From assembly GCA_947643685.1 (NCBI GenBank), contig CANRXD010000061.1:1-8055 (forward strand): a DNA stretch of 8,055 nucleotides, given 5' to 3'. Positions 6,623 through 8,055 of the stretch are shown in pieces. Made by a program: the position numbers and the translations under genes. The stretch is from an uncultured Clostridium sp. GTDB taxonomy: Bacteria > Bacillota > Clostridia > Lachnospirales > Lachnospiraceae. The notes under the pieces are model-generated. The model saw nothing but the letters and a program-made list of their open reading frames with translations, was not told where the DNA came from and did not search any database. Each line of letters opens with the position of its first letter. The stretch's first letter is position 1.

Positions 6623-8033
6623 CAACAGGAAAATACAGATGGTAAAAGGCTCCGTGCAAAGGCGGCTTCAGGTTTCCGATTTCTACCCTGCCACCAAGAT
6701 AATCCATTCCGGACCATACAAAAGAAAGGCCTATTCCGAAGCCGTCCCGCCTGCCCTGATAGAATCGTTCAAATACGTGAGGAAGATCTTCTTCCATGAA
6801 CCCGGGGCCGTCGTCCTCCACATGGATTACGGCCCATGTGCGTTCTGATTCCAGACGAACAAGAACCTGCTGTTTTGCATACCGGATGCAGTTGGAAATT
6901 ACATTTTGGACAATACGACTCAGAAGTTCCGGATCTGTGCAAATGGTTAAATTTTCTGCTTCCGTTTCCAGCCTGAGCTGACATTCTCCAGCCATTCCCT
7001 TCAGTGCGTCCAGTCGCTCCTCGAGAAATTCCTCCAGAACGATTTCCACCAGGTGAAGCGGCAGCTCCTGATTATCCATTTTCGTCAGCGTCAGAATACT
7101 TTCCACCAGATTTTTCATGCGTATGCTTTCCGTCATGATGATCCCGGCAGCTGTCGGCGGATCTTTCATTATGCCGCACTGAATCCCCTGCGCGTAGCCT
7201 ATAATGGAAGCCAGCGGCGTTCTTAAATCGTGGGATACATTTTGGAAAAAACGCTCCTTCGCTTCCTGACTTTGCCGGATTCCGGCTTCCAGCTGATTAT
7301 AAGTTTTTTTGAGAGTCTCCAGTTCAGAAAGGGAATATGTCTCCTCAATTTGAAAAGTTTTGCCAGATTCCGAAGATTGAACCAGCTGGCAGAACTTTTT
7401 TAGCGGGCGTGATATGCTTCCGGCAGCAAGCCACACAAGGACAGCAGCCAGACAAACGGCAACCGCTGTAATACCGGCTAAAAGCTTTCCCATATAGCTC
7501 CACATCAGGGACATATTCGGCATTTGAGCCAGCGCCACAAAATATTTTGAACGTACATTTTGCTTCGTGCTCAATGCTGTAACATGGACATGCCAGCAGC
7601 TTCCATCAATATTAAAGGTTTCCTTTAAGCTTTCAGCATCATTATTTCTTATCAGGAGATCCACGCATGCCTGCCTGAGAGCTTCAGGAATGGTCTCTTC
7701 TTCCGTCGCCTGAGGATAGACCTGTTTGAATTTTGAACTAAAGACGAACAGCTTGCCGGTGAGCTCCCCTGTTTTCATGCGGGCTTTCACATATTGCAGC
7801 AATTCTTTGGAATATTCCCGCTCCTCTTCTCTGGTCAATGGCTCCGAAACTGTTTCGTAGACAGCTCTTTTCCCCTCTTCTACCATTTTAATGATTTCGG
7901 AGGTATACTTTTCAGCGGTATAAGCGGCATACCGTTCCGAGGTGGCAGAAAAAGCGATCCATACTCCTGCTGACAGAAACAGAATAACGCTCAGAACCGG
8001 CCAGAAGATTCTTGTCTGCATGCATCGTCCCAT
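6618..8033 (-). CDS. Membrane sensor histidine kinase (HPK1 type)
   Basis: A 471-residue two-component sensor. First membrane helix about 9-30, then an extracytoplasmic sensor of about 150 residues (31-180; Cys123 and Cys146 could pair), second membrane helix about 183-206, and a HAMP-like linker (about 206-255, with the P210 region after the membrane). HisKA follows with phospho-acceptor His268 in FFQNVSHDLRTPLASIIGY, and Thr272 completes the DxxT phosphatase-type motif. The ATPase domain has N-box Asn377 and Asn381, G1 DDGPGF (407-412), and G2 GFGIGL (431-436). All catalytic boxes are intact. ATG 8033 is supported by AGGAGGG 5 bases ahead; Met5 (8021) is a poorer start. It is convergent with the SDR operon, so it is not co-transcribed with it. 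The response regulator is not in the window and probably lies upstream on the minus strand, past the right edge. Signal and targets are unknown. Confidence 0.96.
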   Translation of the reverse strand: MGRCMQTRIFWPVLSVILFLSAGVWIAFSATSERYAAYTAEKYTSEIIKMVEEGKRAVYETVSEPLTREEEREYSKELLQYVKARMKTGELTGKLFVFSSKFKQVYPQATEEETIPEALRQACVDLLIRNNDAESLKETFNIDGSCWHVHVTALSTKQNVRSKYFVALAQMPNMSLMWSYMGKLLAGITAVAVCLAAVLVWLAAGSISRPLKKFCQLVQSSESGKTFQIEETYSLSELETLKKTYNQLEAGIRQSQEAKERFFQNVSHDLRTPLASIIGYAQGIQCGIMKDPPTAAGIIMTESIRMKNLVESILTLTKMDNQELPLHLVEIVLEEFLEERLDALKGMAGECQLRLETEAENLTICTDPELLSRIVQNVISNCIRYAKQQVLVRLESERTWAVIHVEDDGPGFMEEDLPHVFERFYQGRRDGFGIGLSFVWSGMDYLGGRVEIGNLKPPLHGAFYHLYFPVA

Positions 8034-8038
8034 GGCGG

Positions 8039-8045
8039 CCCTCCT
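8039..8045 (-). promoter_or_regulatory. Histidine kinase ribosome binding site
   Basis: On the minus strand AGGAGGG lies 5 bases before ATG 8033, a near-consensus site that fixes the start of the kinase. Confidence 0.85.
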
Positions 8046-8055
8046 AGATACTCTT
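8044..8055 (-). other. Possible 3' end of an upstream minus-strand gene
   Basis: Read on the minus strand, the window edge gives AAG AGT ATC TAG, a possible Lys-Ser-Ile-stop whose TAG overlaps the start of the kinase Shine-Dalgarno. Tight spacing of this kind is usual when a response regulator gene precedes its kinase. With only three codons visible the identity is a guess. Confidence 0.25.

Overview
The window looks like chromosomal DNA from an anaerobic Firmicute, most likely a Clostridia/Lachnospiraceae-type bacterium. The evidence is the paired glgC and glgD genes, a SpoVG gene, strong AGGAGG-type ribosome binding sites, and moderate base composition with AT-rich intergenic DNA. This is an inference from gene content, because no rRNA or other direct taxonomic marker is present. 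I see no mobile element, CRISPR array, tRNA or rRNA.

Layout: (1) 1-2665, plus strand. The 3' part of a class C beta-lactamase-fold serine hydrolase, cut by the left edge, is followed closely by an M20 metallohydrolase that resembles E. coli AbgA (p-aminobenzoyl-glutamate hydrolase subunit). A strong hairpin terminator ends this unit. (2) 2715-2938, an AT-rich control region with an extended -10 promoter. (3) 2939-6471, plus strand. This is an apparent operon of glgC, glgD (4-base overlap), spoVG (39-base gap with a perfect hairpin against its Shine-Dalgarno) and a short-chain dehydrogenase (24-base gap). It ends at a second strong terminator. (4) 6472-6617, a convergent intergenic stretch packed with three inverted repeats. 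(5) 6618-8033, minus strand. A membrane sensor histidine kinase, probably the second gene of a two-component pair whose response regulator would lie beyond the right edge.

Working together: GlgC makes ADP-glucose for glycogen synthesis, and GlgD is its catalytically degenerate partner subunit. SpoVG in the same apparent transcript would link glycogen precursor supply with the developmental/RNA-binding regulator. The SDR probably reduces or oxidises a small-molecule substrate, with NADP(H) as the likelier cofactor; nothing in the sequence fixes the substrate. The first two genes may act on amide- or peptide-type substrates, but that is inference.

Most of the window is ordinary metabolic chromosome. 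I found no convincing undescribed defence or mobile system. The points most worth a second look are the glg-spoVG-SDR operon, the hairpin in front of spoVG, and an Asp in place of the usual catalytic-tetrad Asn in the SDR.
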